Assembly: GCF_003254395.2 (NCBI RefSeq)
Contig: NC_037649.1
Span: 7,473,032-7,537,031, forward strand
Length of the DNA: 64,000 nucleotides
DNA from: Apis mellifera
Lineage: Eukaryota; Arthropoda; Insecta; Hymenoptera; Apidae
Direction: 5' to 3'
Shown: piece by piece, positions 23,741-38,000 of the stretch
How the letters are laid out: the number at the start of each line of letters is the position of its first letter
How positions within the stretch are numbered: the stretch's first letter is position 1
Position numbers and translations under genes: made by a program
The notes under the pieces: generated by a model
What the model saw: the letters and a program-made list of their open reading frames with translations, nothing else
Databases searched by the model: none
Told to the model about the DNA's origin: nothing

Positions 23741-26700
23741 CGCTCGTAGACACCGAGTTCAAGTTGCGCGGAAAAATCGTTCCATCGGGTGCGCTTTGAT
23801 TCGTGAGCGAGAATTATGCTAATCGAACAGCGTCGAAGATTCGAAGGCGAGATATTCTGATGAATGACGAGCGAGGGGATAGCGATTGGAGAGTCGATGT
23901 GATCGGTATCGCGGATGTTGGCGAGGAAAGTGAAAGGAAAAGTCTGTGAATCGATCTTTGCGAAGAATATTATTATCGAAAAGTAACAAAAAAATTATAG
24001 AGTAAGAAAGAGAATTGTTTCGAAAAAAATTCTGTATGATGAAAGTGAGAGTTTCAGAATATTTGAAACTGTTGGAAAAATGAAGATGATTGAAGCTAAA
24101 TTTTGGAATGGAAAGAGTTATCTGAAGAAAGAATACGATTCGATTTGCGAATAGATCTTTACAATTACGAAAAATAATATCCATAAAAAGGAGAGAAAAG
24201 AGAAGTATTCCGATTAAATTTAATATTTAAGTGCCTTTCTAATAATCCGTAGAAATAATTTCCAATTCTACAGCGAAGAAATAACCCGTATCGAACTCGA
24301 TTCCCGACCATTCTATTAACAAATTATTTGGAGAACGCCTGTCACTGGATTTATTTATTAATCCTACCACGCGACGTGATTAAAATGTGTACTAAACGCG
24401 TACACACGGCGATCGATTGTAACTGCGGAGAGCGATAAAATTCATATTTTATGCGTGTAATTGAATCGTTTAATTACGATAATAAATAACGAGCGGCGTA
24501 TTTCGATGCTCGAAAATATCCACGCGAAACCTACCCCCTTTTCTTCACCCCTTCCCTCGCCTCACCTTTCTCTAAACGCGTCCCATCCGATGGTTATAAA
24601 TAGCCGAAAATGATTTAGCGATATTAGCGGATGGGTTTTACGCGGGTAATCAATTTCGACTCTTCTTGCCCACTTTCTTCTTTCGACGCTGTTTTCCGTT
24701 AATGAATTCGCTTGCCAACGATCAGATACGTTTCGCGTCGCCATTGGCGATGCATCGTTTCGAGTAACTCTTTTTACGCTCGCGAAAGTATTTGAAAGTT
24801 TACTACTGGACAATTTTTATAAATGTTGACGTTCGACATTTTTTCAACAAGATATGTAAAGTATAAATAGATACGACTAGGTGAAATTGAAATACGTATA
24901 GAGAGAAAGAGAAAATCAATTTTTTTTTTTTAATTAAAAAACGAAATTCGATTTTATGAATAGTAGTAAAAAATATATAAATATATAATATAGATTTAAT
25001 ATATAATATATATATAATATTATATAAATATATAATGTTATATATATAAATGTATAAAAATAATAGTAAAAAATATATAATTCTTGAAATTAATCGTTAA
25101 AATTATATTTTGGAAATTGAAAAATAAAATGTTTAAAATTTGACCAAAAATTAGAAAAAAAAATTTATCTCAAAAAATATTAAAATAATTTGATAAATAA
25201 TTATAAAAAACTTAATTTTACTTTATACGCGTAAGGATTGTAAAATATGGATAAAATAATATTTGTTAATGTAAAAGTTTCTCTCGATACGAATTTCAAT
25301 GTTTCTAGTACGAGTTTCGAACGACAAATGACGCACGCCGTCGTCCTCGTCCTTTATATATGTACGTAAATTCCCCACCACAATTTCTCGTAAAATTCGA
25401 TATTTTCCTTATTATAGCTTAAAATTGAGTAATTTTTGCAATTTTTTTTTTTACACCCACATCCTCGTGTACCCATTAAATCGAATTCTGGTCTCCGATT
25501 CGGGGTAATCAATATATTTTTCTCGTATTTCTGTATTTTTTAAAAATCTAGCTTATAATTTTGAAAATTTTACAATAACACGATATTATTTTATTATTAT
25601 TGTATCATTCTTGTTGTATCTTGACACGATTCCACGATTCTTATAAAGCAAAATTAATTTTACCATAAATATTTATCGGAATATCTCGATTCAGAAATCT
25701 CCTTCTTCCAATTATATGAATATCAAAATGTTTTATTACATTTAACAATTTTTCTACGAATTTTTATTAATTCGCAAGATAACGAATAATTGCTCGCGCA
25801 CGGATTATAATACAAAATAATCCGAGCGAGCCACGTATTTTATATTAATTGAGAAGAAATTAAAGGAGGGCTTTTAATAAAATGAAAATTAGCGTAATAC
25901 GATATTCGCGTCGGTGGAAACGCTGACACGACAAATTTCCATGCGCGATTATTACCGGCGGCGTGACCATTAAAGAATTAATGGTCTGGAAGCATTCGTA
26001 AGTTCGCAGCATGAAAAGTAAATTAACCCTCGACATTGGCCAATACCTCATCTAAAAAACTGTTTTCCGTCTAATGGTTGTTTCGTGTATAACAATTTTT
26101 ATTTCCCGATCGAACGAGCAAAAAAATCAATCGCACCTCTTTTTAAACTTTATAATTTAACATGCTCATTTCGCGTTACGCGTAATCAGAGTTCCAATCG
26201 TCAATCCTCGACGCACAATTCCGATCAAATTGAATAATTGAATAATTATTTTGTAGCAAAAATATCGATTCGTACGAAATATTTTAATAACTGGAATTAT
26301 TCGAATTACGACAAAAATATACTTCTTAAAAAATTACCCATCACAGATCAGAAATTAATTTCAACCTCCTATTTAATTCAATTCCTATTTTAATAATTCC
26401 TCCACGATATCAATTATATCCATCTACGATTTTCCATCTCGTTGTGCGCGATCGAGATTTACCCCCCCGTTTTACGAATAATTCTCACGAAGCACGCGAG
26501 CGGTGCATTTACTATGTAAATGAGCAATTAGAAAAATTTCGGCTAATCGAGGGAGGATCTCTCTAATCGAAGAATAATCCGTGATAACGAAATACTTAGA
26601 GGTATATTTATGTAAACTGTTCTCACGAAACTTTATTCAAATATTTCTTTAGATACTTATTTAGATACTTTGTATCTTTTGAATATATTAACCCCTTTTC

Positions 26701-28780
26701 CTTCCCTCTCTCTTTTTTTAATAAAATATTTTTCGTTCAAACCTTGACAAACTTTTCAAACTTTCCCTCATAGAATCTTATTAAACAATTACAAACGACT
26801 CGACACACGGAGCCCTCCCCTTCGTACACACAGGAGAATACTTCCATAGTCATCGAAATAAATTCTAGGCCCGGCATTGTTCCCATTTTTCACGAGAATC
26901 GCGAGTCGCCTTTTCATCGCGTACCCCAGCCTCTTCTCAGAATTGTTAAGAGCCTTAACGGTGGGCGTCGACTTTCGAGGCCGTCCACGGTGGACGTATG
27001 CATTAACAACTACCACGAGGAGGGATTCTGAAAGGACGAGGGAAGAAGAGAGGGCAGCAGACAGGGTTAAAGTCCTCGACAACTCTAGGCCAGTGGCGTA
27101 ACCACAGCTTGATAAATTACAGTATTTTTCGATACCCGGTGGAAGGAAAGAAGCGGAGGAGGAATATGAGTACGGCGCCCTTAATGGAATCCGACGGATT
27201 ACACCGGAGTGGAACGATTTCTCTTCTCGCGCCCTGCTGCGTTACTTTTTTTATCGAGTATAATCTCAATTTGGCAAGGATCTATGCCTCTTTTCCTTCT
27301 TCTTTTTATACTTTCCTGTCGGTTCGTTTTTTCCCCAGTTTCTTTTTCTCTGTTTATTCGAACAACAAGGGGATCATATTTGCTACGTTTAACAATAACC
27401 AGAGTTTGTTGAAAGGATTCGAGACGAATGTCTCGAACGGAAGTTGCAAGTGGTTTTAACTTCTCAAGTTGGGACGAATATCGTCTTGAGTAAATTTAAC
27501 TTGTCAAACTCGTTTATTATGAAAGTTCTATCGAGTTGAATATTCCAAAACTGTTTAAAGGTAAACGATTAAATGACGTTGAATAATATTCGTATCAATT
27601 TGATTCTTGAAGCTGAGGACGAATACGATTCGAATTACAATTTTATCAATTGTCTTATAAAGAATATATTATCGTATGTTATAAATGAATGAATACGTCA
27701 AATTCTCCTCCTAGATTTAAAACTTAATTCAACTTCTCATTATGATAAATGAAACATACTTCTATATTTTTCTCCAAAACTAAAGAAGAAAAGGAATCAC
27801 AAAAAAAAACTCAAAAAAGCTTCGAAGAACCATTTACCAAAAGCCAACGCGCGAAATCTCCAAGAGAGATTTTTCAGCAGAATCGAAGGAATTCCTCCTC
27901 CGAGAAGAAGAAGAAGAAGATAAAAAAATGGAGGGGGAAAAAAATATAGGATTCCTTCTAATAGCCTAAAGAAGACAGAGGTGGCGGAGAACTATTAGGG
28001 CGACGCATCACGCGGCTTGTCTTATCTTCCTGAAGATCTTGCTTCTTCGCTGGGTGCTTCCTCCCGTTAGGGTGTCGTCGATGGTATTGTTCGACCTTGT
28101 CGACGATGATGGCGAGGCCTTATCTCGGTGGACGCGTGACTGGTCCCCGACAGAAGGCATGGGGGTTGCTTTCGCAGCTTGTGAACCCCTGACACAGAGC
28201 GTTCACGCCGAAAACGCAGAAACGTGGCAGATAACGAAGGGTGGAGAAGGAAGAATCCTCGCGCGCGAGATCGAATGGAGATAGCGAAGGGAAAGACAAA
28301 GAAAATTCGACATTGCAACTATTTTTAAGTTTTTCGGCCTAATGGAAGATCGACCCTCAATTTTTACGAAGTGAAAAAGTAATTCTATTAGAAGACAGAT
28401 TAGTTTCATTATATCGAAAAGAAAAATTCGAGGAAGAAAATCATTTTTCCTACGATACAAGATTAAATTTCTTTTTATAAATTACGAAATTGTTCTTGCA
28501 ATCACAGTATATATTTAGGAATTAATATACTTTTATACAATTGTCCAATTTCAAAAAGCTTCGTCTTCAAGAAAAAAATGCAAACCCAGTTTTTCGTGAG
28601 ACGTAAAGACCGACGAACCGGAACGAAAAGGAGGAGGAAGCCAGGAAATAAAAAGAAGAAAAGGAAGGCCGAGATACAACGTCGGATCAGAGGAGATAAG
28701 AAGAAGCAAAGGACGAGGCGCGAGAGGAAAGCGAGAGGGAAAGGACAGAAACGGGGTGGAAACGCCGTCTGATAACCGTT
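23741..28780. other. AT-rich DNA, no gene recognised
   Basis: The stretch from about 24.8 to 26.8 kb is among the most AT-rich outside the array. A GC-richer patch at 26.8-27.1 kb and a GAA-rich patch at 27.9 kb carry only short frames without splice support. Confidence 0.6.
24960..25085. repeat. AT-rich low-complexity tract
   Basis: Interleaved atata, tataa and aatag words form an imperfect microsatellite of about 125 bp, flanked by A-rich DNA to about 25.25 kb. Confidence 0.85.
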
Positions 28781-28816
28781 CTCGTCTCGTCGACAACCGG
28801 CGCCGGTCGCACGCCG

Positions 28817-28855
28817 TATAAAACCACCCTCGCGCCGATGCATCGAGTGCAATTT
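28817..28855 (+). promoter_or_regulatory. Possible TATA-type core promoter
   Basis: The sequence ccgTATAAAAcc is followed about 30 bp downstream by gcatcgagtgcaa, a position and composition compatible with an initiator. The surrounding 28.78-28.90 kb is CpG-rich (ggcgccggtcgc). The spacing is right for RNA polymerase II, but a TATAAAA word is not rare in AT-rich DNA. Confidence 0.25.
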
Positions 28856-28896
28856 CCACCTTCGAGCCGATCCCTTCGTTCCCTCCTGTTTTCTCA

Positions 28897-29064
28897 ATGC
28901 CAATTCGGATGGCCGATCGTCCTCCACGATTCCTTCGCTTGACACGTGTACGAGAAAAAGCTCGAATTGTTACGTTGAATAGTAACGTTGATGAAGGGGG
29001 AGAGAATCGAGAGGATGAGAAGAAGATGGAGAATTTGGAGAAAATGGAAAATTCGAGGATTTAA
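28897..29064 (+). CDS. Candidate small ORF, 55 aa, downstream of a TATA/initiator pair
   Basis: The ATG at 28897 lies about 50 nt after the presumed start of transcription. The frame encodes MPIRMADRPPRFLRLTRVRE, then KARIVTLNSNVDEGG and an acidic/basic tail (EDEKKMENLEKMENSRI) before TAA. The tail is purine-rich and could be chance. No homologue is recognised. Confidence 0.15.
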   Translation: MPIRMADRPPRFLRLTRVREKARIVTLNSNVDEGGENREDEKKMENLEKMENSRI

Positions 29065-32000
29065 GAAATTTGGAGTATAAGATTGGAAATTGTTGCAAAC
29101 TCGAGTCAAAACTTTCTATTCACCAGCCTAATTCGTAAGGTTTCGCCTCAAATCGAATCCTAAGTTTGGCGCACGAAGCGTTAATCGAGGCCGAAAGAAT
29201 TCATTCTGCGAGGTGGACGGATGCCGCTCGGACGCCGCGACGCCTGCACGTTCCTGGACGTCCAAGTAGCCAATTAAAATCTCTTTGGAGTCTTTTTTAG
29301 AGCGGCTCGCCGGCATCAAGGAGGGGCAGGCTAATGAATTCTGGCAGAGGGTGTCGGGACGTAAAGCCGGTTTCCAACGTAAACGCGTATCGAATGGAGA
29401 AAGAGAAGGCGGGGAGGAGAGAGGCGAGCAAGAGAGAGAGAGAGAGAAGGTAATGGTACAGGGATTCGTGGCGGTACACGGTACACCCGGCAGACAGGAT
29501 CGATGCTTCCTGTCTGCTCGAGAACCTTTAAGCAACGAGTCATTGACTGGCTACGCGTTTGTCAAAGCAATGAACTGGAAATTTTCGCACTTTGCGTTTT
29601 AAGGTCGAGGTTCGTGTTCCAAGGGATGTGCACCTGTGCTCTTGCAAAGGGAAAGGGAAGAATCGCCGTGAAACGATGCTTGAAAGAAAAGAGAGCTTGT
29701 ATTTTCAACCCTTCGGTATCGGAGAAATAAGAAATTCGTATAATTTTCCAAACTTTTCAAAATCCAAAAGTACAATTAATCGATAAATATAATAATTATT
29801 CTTCTTTAGAATTGAAATAAATACTGCTAAACGAGAAAGATAAATTTTCTCCCCAAACGATACAATTCTCTCTCGCGAGAGAAGGAGAAAATGAGCGAAT
29901 TGTCATCGACACAGAGAATTTGGCGAGGGGATCTGGCGATGACGAGAAGAAGGATGGAAGGAGAAAGTGGTTGGGGGGAGGAGGTTGATTTATGGAAATT
30001 CGGTGGCCCGGCTGAAAGCACACACCGCGGCTTGTTGCGAGCAAAGGGGGGGGAGGGGGTTGGGAAAAACATGGACGAGACGAGGGCCGATCCCGAGGAG
30101 ATCTTTGATCTCCGATTTCGAGCGCAGGACGAGGCGCGAACCGCCCTCGCCTTTTGCTATTGTTCTACAGGGGTAGCTTATTGATACACTCTCATCGAGA
30201 GATTATCTGCATTCTAAACGCTCGCGAGATCAAAGGTATCGCGTTGTTTTCAAGAATTTGTTAGGCCGAGTGGATCCCATTACCCTCTCGCGTTAATATG
30301 CGAACCATCAAAGACGATCTCCATGGGGGAGGGGCGGGGATCTGCGCTACGTGTCGCTCCCGCTTATTCGATAGACGAGTTTAATCTAAGTAATTGAATT
30401 TGTTGGAATGGAAACTGTTGGAGGGTAACCGACGTCGAACTATGCGTTCCAAGATCGTGCGAATTTTCGAAAAATATCATTTATCGTGTATAATTTTGTA
30501 TAAAATGATGAACTTTGAAGTGGAAATATTACAACAGTACGATAAATAGAATAAATTAGGAGAAGAATCATTTCGAAAGAGTTGATCGACTAGATTTCTG
30601 TCCAAATTTTTTGAAAGATTCTTTCTCTTCGCTCTTCTATTTTTATAAATTTTCTTGTTAATTCAACGAAAAGAAAATGGTTTAATAAAGAGTTTTCGAG
30701 AATCTGATCGCCTAAAATATCCTACAAAATAATTACACACGAAGAATCAGATACTGTAACAGAATTTCACGAACGACAGATTAATTATCCTTCAAATTTC
30801 GTCGGCGAGAACGTCAATTAGAATATAATGATTCTTCCCCATTCGTTCTCTTTCGCGATACATCACGATGATGAAGACTCGCGTCTGCCGAAATTGTCCT
30901 GGAGAGCTTGTACGTGTCTCCATAAATGTTAATTAACAATGATTACGGTTCACCCCTCCTGTTTAACGTTGCCGGAAACCAGCACACCGGTACGTACGGT
31001 CTCTAGACGATATTGGCTGCTGCGCGCCCGATGCTGGAACTCTCCGCGACGACAAACGCGTGTAACAATGAAAAATAACACCGGAATTCGGACAGTGCCA
31101 ATTTCATTTATTTTCATTCGTCCCCCCTTTTTCCACGCCATACCGCTCTCGCGTTTCGATCGAAAATGTGATTCAGTTCAAAGACGCCAAGCTTCAACTC
31201 TAAATTTCCATCCTCCAAGAAGATCATTTTACTCTTTTTACTTCCCTCGAAAAATCGTTAAATCGCGTTAAATCGACCGAGAGAAGCTGTACAAACGCAT
31301 ATACATATATATATATATATATATAGCTTATGCAACGAGATAGAAATCGATACGAGGGAGATACCGATCGAATAACCATTAGCGTTACTAGCAAAAGTTC
31401 GATATCCGAGTAACGATATAAACACCGGGATAATCTGGAATCGGCGAAAGTGGTGTTACGAAATCAATTAGGAACGTTGCACGCGCGCAACAAGCTCCGC
31501 TCCGCTCCGTTGTGCAGTTGTGTCTACTATGCAGAAAACTCGGTGACTAATCTCGCACAATACCTTCCACGAAATGAATAAAACGAGCGCTCCCTTCCTC
31601 CCTCCCCATCGAGGAAAGGAGTCGTGTTTCGCGAAACGAGCCGCTCGATTACGATCAGCGGCGGGTAAGCCGAGAACGACGGGGAAAATAGGTGTTAAAT
31701 ACACCGCATGTAACAGGTTTCTGCCGCGTTCTGTCGAGAGTTGGAAACCGTTCTTGATCTTCGTTCGCCTTATAACACGGGAAAATAACACGAGTAACCA
31801 CATCTCGATTATAATCGAGACGATTTGGCTGGGGAGTAATTTTTTTTTATAAGACGTAATAACGTATCGATCGGTATTGTTCAACCCTTTCCACAACCTT
31901 TTCCAACCTTTCCACGCGCGTATTTTTACATTCACTCGGCATATCGATCTTGCAACCATTGCATTACGGTACGTACTTCACTCAGATCATAATCCGACTT

Positions 32001-35000
32001 TTATCTTATCAGGGTTTGAGTAATGTAAGTAGTAGCCTAGTGTTACACGTGTAGCTTTTATGAATTTCGATAGGTATCATATTGTTTACGGAGAACATAT
32101 ACTGGAACGTAGATGCAGAGTTTGCGCGAAAAATTCAATGGAAATTTCTTTCAATCCTCCCGCAAATACCCGAAGAATCTTAATACGTATATTTCGAGTA
32201 AACGTAAAATTTCAATTTCCGCGAGAAAAATATTATATAGAAGAGAAATCCAAGTCGACCAATTGTAGAAATTCGAAACGAAAATTACGAAATTCGCGCG
32301 TGCGCTGCCCTCCCCCCCTCGATCGCCGTATGTCGAAACGAAATACGTTCCCGACTGTTTATGAAATTGGCCAACCGTGGCCATTAGTAATTACCAGTCA
32401 TCGTACGGGCAACCATATTTTCGAAGCCGGGCATTTCGAAATTTGCTGCAACTAATATCCAGAATCTCGTCCCCGCCGGTAATTAGTCGACCCTTTGAGG
32501 TCTAGTCAGAGCCCTCTTTCGATATCACAAACGCGAGAATCGTCCTCCTTTCCACCCTCCCCTCTCTGTCTCCTCCTCTCTTCTTTGCACGCGGGCCAAA
32601 GTTCGGGGAACAAACCGCGCGGTTTCGAAACTTGCCTCTGGAGAAACTATTATCGATATACATTCGAATGCAACTTCTCTCTCTAGAGAATTTACTCGGC
32701 TCGGGAATTCGGAATTCCTTCCCTATCGTGACGCGGTTCTCTCTGCAAACACTCGAACTTATCACAATCGAGTTCCATTCGCGTTAATCTAAATTTTATC
32801 ATCGTCGTACGAATGACGAGAGTTTCCATCATCCGAGTTATTATCGTTAAATACGATTTTGTATCGAACACGTAGAGTATAAATTCCTTCTTTTCGAGGG
32901 AATTTCAATTCTTTACACGGGGGCAAATTGACGAAGTGCTCTCTATTCGAGAGCTAATTACGAATATAGTCTTCTGCGAACGCGTTGAATAGAGAAATCA
33001 GGACTCGTGTTTAGAAATAGATCGAAATCGAAGCCTAGAACTTTTAAGATCGTGACTCAGTATGACTTAACGTCTCGCAACTTATGATGAAACCGATCTT
33101 TTGCAACTTGTGATCTTTTATTATTATTATTTTCCGATGTATAATTTATGAAACGAAATTTCAAAATAATTGCTCCATTAATATATTTTTTTCTAATTTT
33201 CACTTTCGCTTCAACTCGCGTCAAAAATTTGTACGTGTTCCACTTTTTATTTTCTGTACATTTCTCATCTCTCTCCTAGTCATCGAAAGGCAGAAGTAGC
33301 TGAATACGTCCACGAACGTAAACGAGAATAATTTATACGTGGCCGTTTTCAACGCGAATTACTCGCTTCCAAGGTAAAAATACAGCCCAAGAAAATTGCT
33401 CGTCGTTTCACGCCTGTATAACACCCATCTCGAACACGATGGAAATCGTCCGATTATATATTTTCTAATACCGCTGTTCCCCGAATGAAAAGCAAGCTTT
33501 AATTATTATTAATTGTAGATTCTCTCCCTCCAATATAAAACTAAATCCTTCGATTCGTGATCGAATCAATCGACGAAGATAAGAATCTTGTGAATTTTCG
33601 AACGAATAAAAATTACTTATCTCGTTACAATCGTTTTACGAAAAAATTTCTTTCCAACGTATAATAAATAAATATTAATTGTTTCGCGCGAAAATTATTC
33701 ATTCCGATATTAAAAGAGGAATATACCAGTTTAAACGATTAAAAATATATATAAATATATGCGTGTGCACCACTGCGCTAGATTGTGCCCGCACGCGTGT
33801 ACACACGAGCTATTATTAGCCAACCACCTGTGCGACCTGAGGCAATTGCTCTCGTACAATCGGCTTGCATATGCACCAGACCCTCCACGAGCCTGTATCA
33901 AGTCGCAGCAGGAAGTATTCGCCAAGCTAATTATCTCTCGCTGTATAAAAAAAAAAAAGGGAATACATCTCTTGGAAAGAAGATTCTAGAGCAAGATTCA
34001 TTCGATATCATAATCCAACAGATCTCCTGTATCTCGAGAGATCGAAATTCAAAAATGAAAAGGATCGTAAATTTCAACAATTTTCCTAAGGAATTTTATC
34101 TCGTTTTCGAGAACTTCGAGAAAGGGATTGTTAAATTGATTCGTAAGATCTCTTTTTTTCTTCGAAGATCTATCTTAATCCAAGAGTTATTACGTAACTC
34201 GGCACGCAAGAGAAGTCGATCGAGGAAAGTTTATAAAGATCGAAACGACGGTTTATCGATTCGCGCCGGTTTATTTATACGTTCCAGCTCGATGACACTC
34301 GAGAAAGAGAGAGATTCGTAATGAAGTTACCGCGACGTGAACAGTCGTGAATGTCTCTCGAAAGGAAAATTTATCCGCGCGCAGTCTCGTTCCGAGTTAA
34401 CGCAACCTGTTCTGCGGACCGGTGTCCATAAATTTTCTCGATTAATTCGAACGAGTCCGGTCTGATGCCGCGATTAAAAAGCTTCCAACAACCAGGTCGG
34501 ATCGGATCGAATGATGCCAAGAGATTTGCCGAGGTGAGAAAATAATTCGTAGAATCGTCGATCCAATTTTCGAAAAAATATCGTCGTAAATCGTTCCGAT
34601 GAAATTATAACAAAATTATAAATTTTGAAACACGTATATTAATTTAGCACTCGAGCAAAGAAACAAAGGATTTAAGACGATCGAAAGCATATTTTCCTTT
34701 AAAAAAAAATAAAAAAAAATTGAAAGATTTTACGTATAAATAGAAATACGGTCTGAGATCCTTTGAAGTGCCGATGGTCATGAATTCACGTCATGATAGG
34801 GACGTATCGTACACGTGTACCCTGCCCATGCGATTCGATTGATTAGCCTAATTACTCGTCGTTCTATCACTATTCCTGTCGCTAGCAACGCCGCGGGGGG
34901 AACGAGAATACATTGGCTCACCCTCCCGCCGTGTTTCACGTTCGAATTTGCATCGAATCGCATGAAACGAACACTTGAACTGCCTCGTTTAAGACGATCG

Positions 35001-38000
35001 ATTTTCCAATCGAATCATAATTTTTATAAAACAGAACCCGTATAATTTTCATGATGATTAAAAATCTCGAAAACATCCTCGTTCCAACGTGATATCTGTA
35101 AATGCCTCGTTTTCAACCAATATACTTTATCTTTCGAGGAAGCAAGAAGTAAAAGGGAAAGAGATAAAATTAAAAAAGCAAACTAACGGAAAAAGGAAGA
35201 AAAACAAGATTCCTCTCTCTCTGTGGAACGAAAATATTCCCCACGCCAAACGATTGGAAAAACTGGGAATACAAGGAATAATTAGCACGCAGAGGAGGAG
35301 GACCGGTGTGCAGGGCCTCCTCCTAAATTTAATTATATCGAGTCCAATAATTGGAGTGATGGCGTACGTATGCAGGGCACACGGGGAAATCGAGGCTCGT
35401 ATCGTTTTCCACGTGAAATATGGCGGAGATGGCCGTGAGTGGCGGACTTCAAAGGACTCGGCATCCGACCAAATCGGTTGTTTGTCGAAAACGATAGGCA
35501 CGAGGGTGGAATACGCGTTCCACGGCAAACGTAATTTCGCTAATAAATGGCTAAATCACGGTGTTGATCGTCGTGACGCGCATTCGAAACGAGAGGCGAA
35601 AATTTGTACTGGAATTCACACATCTTTCCGGAATGGATGGATCTCTTCTCTCTACTATTTTTTTTTTTAAACGAAAAATTTTTAGAGATACAAATCTATT
35701 CCTTAACACTTTAATTGGAATATATTTAACGATCAAAAAGATGAAATTCGATTGAAATGAATATTTCTGGAAATGAGAAAATGATGATAAACGTGAAACA
35801 AAAATATAAAATACGCTTCTCGAGAAAATTTCGAGACATTCCTCCAATATGAAACTCGAAACATTGTGAAGACGTTCCCAGTATCATAACCTAAGGGATA
35901 ATTCTACCGACCTAGCAGAATTCAATATATTTAAGCTTCTATTTAGAATTCACAAAACGTGCTTCGATTCTCCTACGCAACCCTCCGCTCGAATAATTCT
36001 CTCCGCATAATTACCTCTCCTCCTCCTCCTCCTGGATACACACAGCGACCACGACGTATACGACGCACACAATCGATAAAGAAATCCCCACGAGTTGGCT
36101 GCATTAAAACCTAATTAAAAGCCAGCGAGCGATACGATCTGAAGAGATAAAAAGAAAGAAAAAAGCAAAAGTGGTTTAATTTCTTCGCCTTCGAAAAAAA
36201 TGGAGCAACGTGGCTCGTTGCAAGTGGAACACCAGTTGGCGCGCCGATTCTATCAGGTGCGCCTTTCGTTTGCAAAATAGCCACTCTTAGATAATGGGAC
36301 GAGAGATAACCGAGAATACCAAGTGTCGCTAGCCGCGAGATAACGTTTCACGGGGTTTCAGGTAGCGGTCGCGAGGTTTCGAGTTAACTGCGCCGATGAA
36401 ACGCTGTTGCGCTCTTATTTCGCGTAAAAAGATATTTCTTCTTGAAAGTTAATCGAAAAAATGTTTGAAAGAATTAATCTAAATAGATTCGCCCGTGGAA
36501 TTTAATCGATATAGTTATAATACGCTTACTGAGCATATCACGTATCAGTGAATGGTTTCGAAAGAATGATTTATCAACTGATATTTTTACTCGTTAAATG
36601 GAGCACAGTGTGATACGTGCAAACGGATGTTACGTGTATCGCGTGGAAATTGCGGTCCGACTTCCTGTATAGGTTCAAGGAAAACGGAAATGAGATAGCG
36701 TCGAGGAAATAAGATTTTCCTTTATTTTTACCACTCTGGAATATCCAATAGAAATAAAATTAAAAACATTTTATTCCCTAGTTAACTTTTGGTACAATCT
36801 ATTTCTTTAAAAATAATTAATTACCATTGTGAAAATACGATAATTTAAATTTGGTACAATGAATATTAATCCTTGATTTTATATTATTTCTCGAGACCAA
36901 AGCAATTACCTATCCAACGATAATTTAACGATTTTTATCGATTCGAAAAAAAAAACTAAATACACTTTCATCTCCCGAGGTGTAATTATATCCAATTAAC
37001 GACAAATAACACGGTTGATCCTTGGATCAATTAAAATCCACCGGTCCAAGGGAACAGATTTGCCAAGTTTTTCCCACGAACCTCGAGCAATCGCATTATA
37101 CTCATTAATTAACGCCTAACGTATGCGCATAGGGTTTAATCACGGAGTTATCACAAATCCTTAATTAAGAGGCCATTATGGAGTCGGTCGATAATTCGCA
37201 GTTTAATCCGCCAAACTATTTTTCTCGAGAAGATCAAAGACCAAGGGAACATCAAAGAAGTTATTCGAAAGTGTGCCTTAGAAGGGTGTGCTGCTGCTTT
37301 CGTTGCGAACCCCTGAGCCGTGAGATTTCCAGGATTTCTTTTTTTTTTTTCCCTCCCACTGGGAATTCCACGAATACCGCCACGTTTCGCCAATTTTTCA
37401 CCCTCTATGATGATTCCACGCAGAGTTCTGCGTGGATGGAGAAGATATATACACAGTGGAACGATTATCTTCTTCGAAAACGATAGTTGCTTCGATGTTT
37501 TGGCTTTTGAGTGTATTGAAAGTAATAAAATACGAGGAATTAAGAAATTATTACTAGAGTTGCAGAAGATCGAAACGAAAATCCTTTCAAATTTATATAT
37601 ATATCTCCACGAGTTCAAATAATCGACGTTCCATATCTTAATTCCCTTTTACATCTCGAGTCTTCCTCGGCAAACAACAAGTTTCTGTAACTACTACTAC
37701 ACCTAAATACACCTGTATTACGCAACGAGAGATTTTATTCCACGGCATTTAAGAAATTATTCTTGAAACGGATGAATCCTCCAAACTGCCTACGAAGAAA
37801 CAATTCGCGATTGTTTTTTCGTCCCGGGTCTGTTAATTAACCTTGCGGTGCTTAACGGGACAAAGGCGACGACGGTCCTCGCGGCACAATATCGTCGCGA
37901 AAAACATCGTTAGACGGTATTAAAAGGAAACCGGCCGACGAGAAACCGGCTAATTGCAATAACAATGGGACCCTAGACTTTGAAGAACTTTCTCCTCCCG

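Noticed and set aside
34465..34533. Short plus-strand frame MPRLKSFQQPGRIGS... ending GAG/GTGAGA
   Set aside because: Only 23 codons from the ATG, and no promoter or partner exon; such ATG-to-donor pairs arise by chance in 64 kb.
35089..35670. 193-codon plus-strand frame
   Set aside because: Composition shifts from Lys-rich to mixed to poly-Phe, a minus-strand frame of 133 codons overlaps it, and no domain is visible.
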